Shown: positions 9,766-19,331 of the stretch, piece by piece
How positions within the stretch are numbered: position 1 is the first letter of the stretch
Layout: each line of letters opens with the position of its first letter
DNA from: Nannocystis sp.
GTDB taxonomy: Bacteria > Myxococcota_A > Polyangia > Nannocystales > Nannocystaceae
DNA: 64,000 bases
Assembly (NCBI RefSeq): GCF_016714285.1
Contig: NZ_JADJNN010000001.1
Coordinates: 1-64,000, forward strand
Direction: 5' to 3'
Made by a program: the position numbers and the translations under genes
The notes under the pieces: generated by a model
Told to the model about the DNA's origin: nothing
Databases searched by the model: none
The model's input: the letters and a program-made list of their open reading frames with translations, nothing else

Positions 9766-12700
9766 GCGACGAGACCGGCGCGAGCATCAACCCGTTCCCG
9801 GGCCCGCAGCCGTACCGCACGAGCGACCGGGCCCGCTTCTACGGCCGCGAGGCGGTCGGCCATGAGCTCGCCAGCACGATCCTGGCCCACCGCTGCGTCG
9901 CCCTGTTCGGACCGTCGGGCGCGGGCAAGTCGTCGGTCATGCAGGCCGCGGTGATCCCCGAGCTCGACGAGAACTACGACTTTCGCCACGTGGCGATCGA
10001 CGGCTGGCCCGCCGACGAGGACCCGGTCGCGTGGCTGCTGTACACCCTGCACGCGCAGCTCAAGCTGGCCGCGCCGGACCCCTCGCTCGGCCTCTACGAG
10101 TCGGTCGAGTGGACGGTGCGCCAGGCGTTTCGCCGCTCGGATCGGCCGATCCTGATCTACCTCGATCAGATCGAGCAGCTGCTGCTGCCGCACCGCGATA
10201 CCGCCAGCGTCGAGGCCTTCCTCGACTGGCTCGACCGCTTCGCCGAGCGGCCGCTGCGCGGGCTGCACCTGGTGCTGGCGATGCGCGAGGACTACCTCGG
10301 CCGCTTCCGCGATCGCGCCCGCGGCCGCCATCGCCTGCTCGAGAACGGCTTTCGCCTCGGGCCGCTGACGGTCGGCGAGATCGTCGGCGCCGTCTGCCAC
10401 GCCGCCGCCGACGGAGTCCCGCCGCAGGTCTGGTCCGGCGCGGCGATGCGGACGCTCATGCTGCAGGTGCGGGTGCCCGGGCAGAGCGAGAGCGACGACG
10501 CCGAGGTCCAGACCGCCTTCGCCCAGATCGTCTGCCGCGCGCTGTTCGTCGAGCGCGCCGGCCAGGACGCGGCCACCCGCGTCGACCTGCCGGTGCAGGC
10601 CGAGCCGATCCTGTTCGGTTACCTCGAGAACACGCTCGCCGCCCTCGGCCCGCTCCGCGGCCCCGCCGAGCGCCTGCTCGAGGACCACCTGATCGCCGCC
10701 GACGGCACGCGCACGCTGCTGACCGAGGAGGCCGCGCGCGCCTCGGGCCTCGTCTCGAGCGCCGAGCTCGACACGATCCTCACCAACCTCGAGCGCGCCG
10801 CGATTCTTCGCGCCGAGCAGCACCGCGGGACCCGCTACTTCGAGCTCGGCCACGACTGGCTGGCGAAGAAGGTCCATGACCGCAAGCAGGAGCGGCTCGC
10901 CCGCGTGGCCGAGCTGACCCGGGAGCGCGAGCGTGCGGCCCAGCAGCGGGCCGCCCAGGAGCAGCTGCTGGCCGCGCAGGCCGAGACCCGGCGCGCCCGG
11001 AAGGTCGTCGCGGTCGTCGCAGCCTTCGGCGTCCTGGCGGCGGGGCTCGGGGTGTTCGCGTGGACGCAGCAGCAGGTCGCGCGCAGCGAGGCCGAGCGGG
11101 CCCTGCAGGCCGAGGGCGAGGCGCGCCAGGCCGAGGACGCCGCGCGTGCCGAACGCGACCGGGCCAACGACGCGAGCCGCGAGGCGATCGCCGCCAAACA
11201 GCGCGCCGAGGAATCGCTGGCCGCCGAGCAGGCCGCCAAGGCCGCCGCCGACGCCGCCGCGCAGGAGGCCCTCGAGCAGAAGACGATCGCCGAGACGCAG
11301 CGACGCGCCGCCGTCGCCGCCGAGGAAAAGCCACCGCCGCGCTCGTCGGCCAGCGCCGGGCCACCCGCGACGCCGAGCACCAGCGCAGCAACGCCGAGAA
11401 GAACATGCGCCGCGCCGAGGACGAGGCGCGTCGGGCCCGCGACGCCAACCACCTCGCCGTCGCCCTCTCGGTCCTGGCCAGCGACCCGACCGCCGCGCTC
11501 GCGCTGCTGCTCGAGGTCGAGGACCCGGTGAACACCCGCGGCTGGACCCCGGCCACGGTCGAGGCGCTGCAGCGTCCGGCCAGCCAGGCGGTCGTCCGTG
11601 GCCACGATGGTTACGTCGTCGGGGCCGCGTTCAGCCCGGACGGCTCGCTGGTCGCCACCGCCTCGCACGACCACAGCGCCCGCCTGACGCGCATCGACGG
11701 CGCCGCGCCGCCGACGGTGCTCACCGGCCACGCCGACGAGGTCACCGGCGTGGTGTTTAGCCCGGACGGCACCCGCGTCGCCACTTCCTCGACCGACGGC
11801 ACGGTGCGCGTGTGGTCGACGAGCGGCGCCGGGACGCCGCGCACGCTCGGCAGGGCCCCGGGCCGGTCGTCGCGCTCGCGTTCAGCCCCGACGGCAAGCG
11901 GATCGCCAGCGCCGCGCAGGACGGCAGCGCCCGGGTGTTCGCCGTCCGACGGCGCGACCGCCGCGGGTGCTCGCGGGTCACCAGGCGGCCGCGCGGTCGA
12001 TCGCCTTCAGCCCAGACGGCGCCCGGGTCGTCACCGCCTCGGACGACGGCACCGCCCGCGTCTGGGCGCTCGCACAGGCCGATCCGCCGCCCCTGCTCCT
12101 CCGTGGCCACGACGGCACGGTCTACACCGCCGCGTTCAGCGCCGACGGCGAGCGGGTCGTCACCGCCGGCGACGACCGCACGGCCCGCGTGTACCGCGTC
12201 ACCGGCCCCGCGCAGCCCGGCAGCGAGCTCGTGCTGCGCGGCCACACCGACGCGGTCTACGCCGCCGAGTTCTCGCCGACCGGCGACCGCGTGGTCACGG
12301 CCTCGCGCGACCGCACCGCCCGCGTCTGGACCCTCACCCCCGGCACCGAGGCCAAGTTCAAGGTCCTGCGCGGCCACACCGACAAGATCTACGTCGCCCG
12401 CTTGGAGCCCCGGCGGCAAGCTCGTGGCGACCGTCTCACGCGATGGCACTGCCCGGCTGTGGCCCGCGGGCGGCGCAGGGACCCCGCGGGTCCTCCGCGG
12501 CCACACCGCGCCGGTCGTCGACGTCCAGTTCTCACGCGACGGCCGGCGCATCGTCACCGCCGCCGAGGATGGCACGGCCCGCGTGTGGGACACGGAGGAC
12601 GCGCACGGAGAGCTCGTCCTCCGCGGTCACACCGGCGCGGTCCGCAGCGCCCGCTTCGCCGCCGACGGCCGTCGCATCATCACCGCCTCGAGCGACCGCA

Positions 12701-13599
12701 GCGCGCGCGTCTGGGACCTCGGCAGGCGGCCAGGCGCGCCCCGTCGTCGCCCTCAGGACCACGGCGACGAGGTCCTACTCGCCGCGCCCACCGGCGACGG
12801 CCAGCGCATCATCACCGGCGCCCGCGACGGCAAGCCCGGACCTGGCGCCTCGAGCCCGCGCTCGAAAGACCCTCGATCTGCGCCTCACCGGCCGGCCGGA
12901 GTTCGTCGCCGTCGCCGCCGCCGCGCGCTGACCACCGCCACCGACGACCGCCGTCCTGCTCGCCCTCGACGGCGGCGCCCGCGTCCGCTGCGCGGCCACA
13001 CCGGAAAGGTCCTCCACGGCGCGCTCAGCCCGGACGGCGCCCGCGTCGTCACCGTCGCGGACGATCGCACCGCTCGGACCTGGAAGGCCGACGGCAAGGC
13101 CGTGGCGGTGCTTCGCGGCCACGAGGGCTCGCTGTACTTCGCGGCCTTCAGCGCCGACGGCAGCCAGATCGTGACCGCCTCCTGGGACCGCACCGCCAGG
13201 GTCTGGAGCGCCGACGGCCGGGCGCTCGCGGTGCTCGCCGGCCACGCCAAGATCGTGCGCTCGGCCGAGTTCAGCGCCGACGGCCAGCGCGTCATCACCG
13301 GCTCCGACGACGGCACCGCCAAGATCTGGCGCAGCGACGGCACCGGCGACGTCGTGACGCTCTACGGCCACGAGGGCCCGGTCCTCCACGCCTCGTTCGC
13401 CCCGGACGGCCGCCGCGTCGTCACCGCCTCGAACGACCGCACAGTGCGCGTGTGGGCGGCCGACTTCGACAACCCCGCCCTGCTGCGCACGAACATCACG
13501 GAGACCACGACCGTGTGCCTGGTCCCGGAGCAGCGCGCCGCCCTGCTCGTGGACGCCGAGTCGCGGCACCGCGAGTGCGAGACGCAGTTCGGCCGGTGA
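9762..13599 (+). CDS. nSTAND1 NTPase with coiled coil and WD40 repeats (frameshifted)
   Basis: About 1,280 residues. It begins 'NPFPGPQPYRTSDRARFYGR', the typical entry to nSTAND1 NTPases, then Walker A 'LFGPSGAGKSSV' (about residues 48-58), Walker B 'ILIYLDQIEQLL' (about 130-142) and a winged-helix-like 'FELGHDWLAKKV'. A membrane helix (11002-11075) and a long charged Ala/Glu coiled coil follow. From 11590 to 13480 there are 14-15 WD40 repeats ('GH...FSPDG...ATAS.DGTARVW'), enough for two seven-bladed propellers. Indels lie near 11330, 11860, 11970, 12410 and 12740-12930. STAND proteins act as switches that oligomerise on sensing a ligand; the WD40 part would be the sensor and the coupled CHAT protease the output. 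Confidence 0.85.
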
Positions 13600-13679
13600 A
13601 CGACTACCTGACCGCATCGGCGCGGTCCCCTGATTAACGCGGACGGACTTCGCCGGGGTCGTGCGCCGGTCATGAGCCC

Positions 13680-15518
13680 GTGACGCACCACGCCCCCGAC
13701 TTGAACCTCCTCATGGTCCACGCCGACGATCACGCCCCCGTGCTCGCCGACGGCCTGCCCGACGCCGCCGCGCCCCACCGCCGCGACGACGACACCCCCG
13801 CCGCCGAGGCGGGCCACTTCTGGGACGAGGGCGGCGACCCGAACGACCTCGCAGCCCAGCGCTGGGGCGTCATCGCCCCGCAGGGCCCCGAGGGCGACCG
13901 CCTGCTCGCCCTGGTCCGTCCGCTCATCGACCACCGCCAGGCCCAGCAGGGCGACGCCGTCAAGATCTACCGCGTCCCCGCGGGCATGTCGCTGGACGCC
14001 GCGCTGCGCTGGAAGAAGCGGGAGTTCGACGCCGGCGCCGACCTCAACATCGAGGTCCCGCGCTACCAGCTGATCCTCGGCGACCTCGATCAGGTCTCGC
14101 TCGAGGTCCAGCAGATCCAGGCCAGCGACGGCTACGTCGGCCGCCTCGCGCTCGCCAGCGACGACGACTACGCGGCCTACGTCGACAAGCTGCTGCGCTG
14201 GGAGCGGATGTCCGAAGGGACAGGCAAGCCCGACTCGCTGTTCTTCACCGTCCACGACGGGACCGCCGCGACCGCCGTCGGTCACCGCGCGCTCGTCGGC
14301 CCGGGCGTCGAGGTCGTGCGCCGGCGCCAGGCCAGCGGCCAGTACCCGGCGCGCGAGATCGTCGAGTTCGGCGACCGCATGACGCCCTCGCCCGACGAGC
14401 TGCTCGCGCGGGTCGGCGGCGGCGACCCGAGCGTGTTGTTCACCCTGAGTCACGGCGAGGGCGCCCCGCGTGGCGGCTGGAAGTCGCACGACGAGCAGCG
14501 CCGCCGCCAGGGCGCGATGAGCTTCGGCCACGAGGGCAAGCTGACCGGCGACGACCTCCGCACCCGCCCGTTCCTGCCCGGCGGCGTGTGGTTCATGCTC
14601 GCGTGCTACGGCGCCGGCACTCCGAACACCAGCGCCTACAAACACTGGCTCGCCCAGCTCGCCGCCGCCGGACAGTTCCGCGGTCGGCCCGAGGCCGTCC
14701 TCGCCGGGCTGCCGGGGCCGCACGACCGGCCATTCGTCGCCGCGCTGCCGCAGGCGGTGCTCGCCAACCCGGACGGCCCGCTCGCCTTCATGGGCCACAT
14801 CGACCTCGCCTGGACCTACGGCTTCCAGGAGCTCGACGACGGCGCCACCAACCGCCCCGCCCGCTACATGGCGATCACCCGCTCGCTGCTCAAGCGCGAC
14901 CGCGCCGGCGTGTCGATGCGCGAGCTGCTTCGCTTCTGCGATCAGACCAACCTCGAGCTGACCAGCCTCCACGACCAGGAGGCGCGGCCCGATCTGCGCG
15001 CCAGCCCAGCCAGCGCTCGACCGCCCGCATGGGCCACCTGTGGATGCTGCGTCAGGACCTCGCCGCCTACGTGCTGCTCGGCGACCCCGCCGTCCGTCTG
15101 CCGCACGGCCCCGGCGACGCGGCCCACACCGCCGCGCCGCGCAGTCGGTCGTCGCGCGTCGGGGCGCACGCAGCGAGCGCGCCCCCGCACACGCGACGAC
15201 CTCGACCGCGACCTGCGACCACCGCGACCACCGCGACCTCGACCCCGGCACCGCGACCACCGCGACCTGCGACCTTGCGACCGCGACCCCGCGACCACCG
15301 CGCGCCCGCGCGACCACCGACCTGCGCGGACTCGTTCGCCGCATCGCCGGCCGACCGCAGCCGCGCTCGAGCCGAGGCGGTCCTTCAGGCGCTCGTCGCT
15401 GGCCTGTCGATCGAGGCCGCCGCCGCCCGCGTCGGTATCTCCCGCGCCGAGCTCGAGCGCCTCGCCGCCCATTACCGCAAGACCGGCCGCGCGGCCTCGG
15501 ACCGCGGCAGAGGCACCC
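13680..15518 (+). CDS. caspase-like (C25/C14-type fold) peptidase candidate (frameshifted)
   Basis: Starts at GTG 13680. Probable catalytic dyad: His in 'VLFTLSHGEGAPRGG' (about residue 260) and Cys in 'VWFMLACYGAGTP' (about 307), spaced and flanked as in caspase-fold peptidases. Later 'LPQAVLANPDGPLAFMGHIDLAW' (shortened) resembles the C25-type region that follows the Cys. The N-terminal 230 residues are shared with the truncated paralog at 1-382. An indel near 15000 moves the frame to 'MGHLWMLRQDLAAYVLLGDP', then a Thr/Pro/Arg-rich low-complexity linker, then a helix-turn-helix-like 'LSIEAAAARVGISRAELERL' at about 15400-15470. No stop is found before the next start at 15519, so either a stop was lost to an indel or the next gene is fused to it. 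The end given is therefore provisional. Confidence 0.68.
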
Positions 15519-16280
15519 ATGGGCACCCACGACCTCTACGACAGCACCCTGCGCGGCGCGCTCGGCTGCCGCGCGGTCTGGCCGCCGGTGCTCACCGCGG
15601 TCCAGCTCGGCGACTACGGCATCGTCGACGGCGGCGTGTTCCGCCGACTCGGCAACGTCGCCGACTTCGGGCTCGCGTTTCGCTACCGAGCGTGGTCTGC
15701 CGTCGCGGCTCGATCTCTCCTCCGCGGACGTCCGGCTCACGCGCTTCGCCAGCGGCGTCAGGTCCCCGCCGTCCCCGGGCCTCGGCGACGTCTCGGCCCG
15801 CGTGCGATCGAGTTCGGTCGCGGCGACGGCTTCGTCCTCAAGTGCGCCCGGGTCGAGCTCGACGGATCGCCGACCTCGGCGGACTCCCTGGCGCGCCGGC
15901 TGCTCGCCGCCCGCGCCCCCGACGGCCAGCGCTGGCGGCCGTTCGCGTGGCGCATCGTGTGGCAGCGCTTCAGTGGGCACGGCGTCTTCTTCTTCGCTGC
16001 GCGCAGCGCCGGCTCGCACGTCGAGCTCGACGGCAGCGCCGAGCTCCTGCACGGGATCGACGCGGCCGCCGGCTCGGCCGGGCTGTCCAGGCACCGCGCC
16101 GCCGGGCTCGGCCTCGGGATCGTCGGCGACTCGGGCCCGATCGGCCTCGGCCTCGCGCGGGTCAAGCTGATCGGCGGCGTGAAGTTCTTCTCGGACGACC
16201 CGGACGGCACCAAAGACGAGGAGTTCGTCGAGCGACTGCCCGCCGGCGCGGACGACGTCCCGGACGCGGACGAACCGTGA
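15519..16280 (+). CDS. unrecognised 254-codon protein, possibly fused to caspase-like gene
   Basis: ATG 15519 begins 'MGTHDLYDSTLRGALGCRAV'. The middle (15690-15830) shows several compensating indels; the best reconstruction reads 'GLPSRLDLSSADVRLTRFAS', then 'GLGDVSARVR', then 'IEFGRGDGFVLKCARVEL'. The C-terminal half is well ordered ('DGQRWRPFAWRIVWQRFSGH', 'GLGLGIVGDSGPIGLGLARV') and alternates short strands and glycines, suggesting a beta-rich fold. No family recognised. Since the upstream reading frame has no stop before this ATG, a single long protein (peptidase, HTH-like, this domain) is possible. It is followed after 31 bases by DUF2589. Confidence 0.6.
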   Translation: MGTHDLYDSTLRGALGCRAVWPPVLTAVQLGDYGIVDGGVFRRLGNVADFGLAFRYRAWSAVAARSLLRGRPAHALRQRRQVPAVPGPRRRLGPRAIEFGRGDGFVLKCARVELDGSPTSADSLARRLLAARAPDGQRWRPFAWRIVWQRFSGHGVFFFAARSAGSHVELDGSAELLHGIDAAAGSAGLSRHRAAGLGLGIVGDSGPIGLGLARVKLIGGVKFFSDDPDGTKDEEFVERLPAGADDVPDADEP

Positions 16281-16300
16281 ATGCACACAGTTGAAATCTC

Positions 16301-16309
16301 GGAGGTGAT
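16301..16309 (+). promoter_or_regulatory. strong ribosome binding site of the DUF2589 gene
   Basis: GGAGGTGAT lies three bases before ATG 16312, an almost perfect anti-SD complement. It is far stronger than those of the upstream genes and fixes the start of the DUF2589 protein, suggesting it is made at a high level. Confidence 0.8.
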
Positions 16310-16311
16310 CA

Positions 16312-17070
16312 ATGTCAGTCGATGGACGTGAGATCTCGAGCCTCGATTTTGCCAGCTTGATCGGCGCGCCGTTGAACGCGATCGTCGAGGCCCAGGCGAA
16401 GTCGGCGATCGCCACCGCGAATTTCATCCGCGAGGTCGCCTTCGACAAGGAGGGCCGCGCCGTGATCAGCGAGTTTCGCTACAACCGCGTCGGCGAGGAC
16501 GGGCGGGCGCAGGAGGTCAGCCTCTGCGTCCCCTTCATCACCATGCTGCCGATCCCCTACGTGGCGATCGAGCACGCGGAGATCGAGTTCAACGCCAAGA
16601 TCACGTCGACGCGCGAGAGCTCCTCGTCGTCGAGCTTCGGCGGCGAGCTGGGGGCCGGGATCGATGGCGCGTGGTTCAAGGGCGCCAGCGTCTCGACCAA
16701 GATGTCGTACCAGAAGCAGTCCAGCAGCCAGGAGAAGGAGCAGCGCTCGTTCGATATGCGTGTCCTGGTCCGCCTGCGCAGCGCCGAGATGCCGCCCGGC
16801 ACCGAGCGCCTGCTCAGCGCGCTCGAGAGCTCCGTCGAGGAGCGCCGCGGCGGCGTCCGGGCGCTCACCGGCACGATCTCCCGCATCGGCGACGACCGAT
16901 CGTCGTTCAACGTGTCCAACCTGTCCGGCGTCACCGCCCAGTGGAAGATGACGATCGCCGGCGCGACCTACACGGTCACGCGGGTCGAGCGCGACACGGG
17001 CCGCGTCACGATCGACGCCCCGCTCGACCTCACGATCGCCGACGGCGACGCCTTCGAGGCCCGACCGTGA
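16312..17070 (+). CDS. DUF2589 domain protein
   Basis: 252 residues, intact. The N-terminus 'LDFASLIGAPLNAIVEAQAK' with 'ATANFIREVAFD' matches DUF2589. Next 'VPFITMLPIPYVAIEHAEIE' and a Ser-rich loop 'STRESSSSSSFGG' flank a beta-rich core; the C-terminal quarter ('VTRVERDTGRVTID') looks like a separate small beta domain. Family function is not established; members often come in clusters with helical partner proteins such as the next gene. Its stop overlaps the GTG of the following gene (GTGA). Confidence 0.8.
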   Translation: MSVDGREISSLDFASLIGAPLNAIVEAQAKSAIATANFIREVAFDKEGRAVISEFRYNRVGEDGRAQEVSLCVPFITMLPIPYVAIEHAEIEFNAKITSTRESSSSSSFGGELGAGIDGAWFKGASVSTKMSYQKQSSSQEKEQRSFDMRVLVRLRSAEMPPGTERLLSALESSVEERRGGVRALTGTISRIGDDRSSFNVSNLSGVTAQWKMTIAGATYTVTRVERDTGRVTIDAPLDLTIADGDAFEARP

Positions 17071-18001
17071 CCCGCGAGGAGGACCGCGAGGACGGCGACG
17101 ACCTCGGCCGTGCCCGCCTCAGCGACGTCCTCGGCGCCCTGGTCGCTGGCGTCGCGCACGCCCGCGGCATCGCCGACTCCGAGGTGATGAGCATCGCCCG
17201 CCGCTACCGCCGCCACGAGTACCTGCGCGGCCTCAGCGTCCCGCGGCTGCGCATCAGCAAGGTCGTCGTCGAATTGCCGGTCCTCCTCGACGGCGTGGTC
17301 CCCAGCCAGAAGGCCCGGCCCGCGGGGCCCGAGACGATCGCCCTCGCCGTGCGCTCGCCCTCGCTCGCGGCCGTCGACGACCTCGCCCGTTACGCCGAGG
17401 CCCACCGCCACAAGATGAAGCCCGCGGTGCTCGAGCAGTCGACCGCCCTGATCGAGGAGTTGCGCCGCAAGGACGGCCAGGACCGCCTCGATGAGGCGAT
17501 CCGCCAGCTCCTGCGCAGCCTCGAGCGCGAGCTCGAGAAGTCCGCCCCCGGCCGCGTGGCGCTGTCCGACGTGGTCGTCCGCGACGAGCTCGGCAACGCG
17601 GTCGAGCGGCTGATGCGCGACCACCTCGCCCAACTGCTCGCCGAGCGGGCCAGACGCACGCGCGGCCGACGAGCGCCGGCCCGATGGCCTTCGCCGAGGA
17701 CCTCGACGCGCCGTCGAAGTGGACCTCCGCGCAGCAGGCCGAGGCGATCACCGAGGCGATGCTGACCGACGCGATCACCGAGCTCGTCGAGTCGGTGCGC
17801 GCCGCCGCCGAGGAGGCGGCGATCCTGCAGGGGGCCCAGCCCGCCGACTTCTTCGTGCGCGTCGACTCCGAGGCGATCAAGACCGCCGGCAGCCCCGGCG
17901 CCGTCACCCGCATCTGCCTGACATTGACCGAGGAGGGCCTCGAGTGGAGCGAGGACAGCGGCGCGGACGGCAAGCCGCGCTGGCGCCTCACGCCCGAGTG
18001 A
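17067..18001 (+). CDS. DUF2589-linked helical protein (frameshifted)
   Basis: GTG 17067 overlaps the DUF2589 stop. The N-terminal part ('LSDVLGALVAGVAHARGIAD', 'LRGLSVPRLRISKVVVELPV') has the same 'L..GAP/VP.....EA.' character as DUF2589 partners. The middle is a charged helix-rich stretch. Near 17660 the reading frame changes; the continuation from 17684 reads 'AEDLDAPSKWTSAQQAEAIT' and ends in a conserved-looking domain, 'DFFVRVDSEAIKTAGSPGAV' and 'LTLTEEGLEWSEDSG'. I read it as one protein of about 311 residues; two overlapping genes (17067-17765 and 17684-18001) are the alternative. A 78-base stretch of its 3' part is duplicated at 19181-19258. Confidence 0.65.
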
Positions 18002-18005
18002 GATC

Positions 18006-18604
18006 ATGCTGCTCGCCACCCGCATCGAGGGCATCGGCGAGCGCCTGCGTGGCCTCGGCAGCGTGGTCGACCGCTACGAGCGCGGCGACCCAGAATTCCC
18101 CGAGGCCGCGATCGCCTGGCTCCGCGGCTGCGAGCAGCTCCTGCTCGGGCTGCGCGTCCACGAGGGCGCCGAGATCGCGGCCCTGCGCGGGGCGATCGCC
18201 CGGGCCGGTGATCGCCCCGCGGCCGACGACGGAGAGCACACGTCGCGCCGCACCGCGGTCCGTCGCGCCCGCGCCGTCGCGGCCGCCGATGCGCTCGAGC
18301 GGGCCAACGCGGTCCTTCAGCAGACCGCCGCGGACGCCGAGGCCGGCTCCGTCACTTCGAAACCAAGCTCACCGAGGCGATGACCGCCGCGGTGCTGGTC
18401 GGCCTCGTCGAGCCGCCGACGGACGAGCCGCGCGAGCGCTGGCTCGGACGGCTGTGGCACCGCCTCGCAACCCACCAGGCGACCCGCCCGACCGCGGTCT
18501 ACCTCGCCGCCGCGCTCCACGCCCCGGACCGAATGTACCTGCTCGACCGTGTGCTCGCCCGCCTTGCCGAGCCCGAACTCGGCGTGCTCGCGCCGGGCGG
18601 CTGA
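18006..18604 (+). CDS. unrecognised helical protein of DUF2589 cluster (frameshifted)
   Basis: Starts four bases after the preceding stop. First part 'MLLATRIEGIGERLRGLGSV' through 'WLRGCEQLLLGLRVHEGAEI' is Leu-rich helical; after an indel near 18345 the frame continues 'FETKLTEAMTAAVLVGLVEP' and ends 'LARLAEPELGVLAPGG'. About 199 residues in total, no membrane segment, no family recognised. Position and tight spacing place it in the same transcript as the DUF2589 gene. Confidence 0.6.
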
Positions 18605-18634
18605 CCGCGGCGCGGCCCGTCGCGCGCGCACCGG

Positions 18635-19010
18635 TCACCGCGGTCGCAGGCGCGCTAGCTTTTGGGCCGACCCAGGCGTGGGCGTGGGCGAGGCGTTCAG
18701 GTCGGCGGCGCCAGGCTGCGAACCAGCCGGGCTTGGACCGGCCGGGGGGTGCCGCCCGAGCTAGACCAGCCGGTGGCGGGGCGCCGCCCGGCCTTGGACC
18801 AGCCGGTGGCGGGGTGCCGCCCGAGCTTGGACCAAGATTCGGGCTAGGCCGACCAGGCGTGGGCGAGGGCGAGGTGTTCGGGTCGGCGGCGCCAGGCTGC
18901 GAACCAGCCGGGCTTGGACCGGCCGGTGGCGGGGTGCCGCCCGAGCTTGGACCAGCCGGCGGCGCGGTGCCGCCCGGGCGCGACTGAGAACCTGTTTTGT
19001 CTGTTGCCAT
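18635..19010 (-). CDS. Pro/Gly-rich repeat protein (frameshifted)
   Basis: ATG 19010 is preceded by a good GGAGGAG (19018-19024). The product, about 125 residues, is nearly all Pro, Gly, Ala and Ser in repeated blocks such as 'SSGGTPPPAGPSPAGSQPGA'. The second block repeats the first, but a four-base deletion around 18750 shifts the frame; reading through it gives a matching 'GPSPAGSQPGAADLNASPTP' and a stop at 18635-18637. No signal peptide or fold can be predicted, so it is probably disordered. It is transcribed towards the DUF2589 cluster. Repeats plus indel suggest slippage, real or technical. Confidence 0.55.
18662..18975. repeat. two imperfect copies of a ~110-130 base unit inside the Pro/Gly gene
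   Basis: The stretch 'cggcggcgccaggctgcgaa' followed by 'ccagccgggcttggaccggc' occurs at about 18700-18745 and 18882-18927. Each copy is followed by several shorter units of about 39 bases ('ggtggcggggtgccgcccga' then 'gcttggaccag'). The units encode the PAGP/SGGTPP blocks of the protein on the minus strand. Confidence 0.75.
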
Positions 19011-19146
19011 GATTGTACTCCTCCATCGGTCTACGAGTGTTCGTTGGGCGCGTCCTCGCGTCATGGCGATTCATGCGCCGCGGCGACAGGACCGACTCAA
19101 CCGTAGGTTGTGAATGGACTCATTTGGTCTCGATGAAGAAAGTCGC

Positions 19147-19267
19147 ATGACCGACACCGAGCAACGTGGCGATCCTCGAGGGGGCCCAGCCCGCCGACTT
19201 CTTCGTGCGCGTCGACTCCGAGGCGATCAAGACCGCCGGCAGCCCCGGCGCCGTCACCGGCGGATAG
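19147..19267 (+). pseudogene. truncated duplicate of the 17067-18001 gene
   Basis: Bases 19181-19258 are identical over 78 bases to 17831-17908. In the matching frame it reads 'ILEGAQPADFFVRVDSEAIK' then 'TAGSPGAVTGG' and stops at TAG 19267. An ATG at 19147 with 'MTDTEQ' could start it if one base is missing near 19166. The rest of the parent gene is absent, so this is a remnant or a minimal derived peptide. The near-perfect identity indicates a recent duplication. Confidence 0.7.
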
Positions 19268-19331
19268 TCGCGCGCGTGCAGCGTGCCTGCCCGGGGCGGT
19301 CGGACTCGTGATCAACGCGCAGTGCGGCGCC

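Noticed and set aside
18006..18383. Separate small gene ending at 18383
   Set aside because: An indel near 18345 joins it to the 18380-18604 frame, giving one continuous helical protein.
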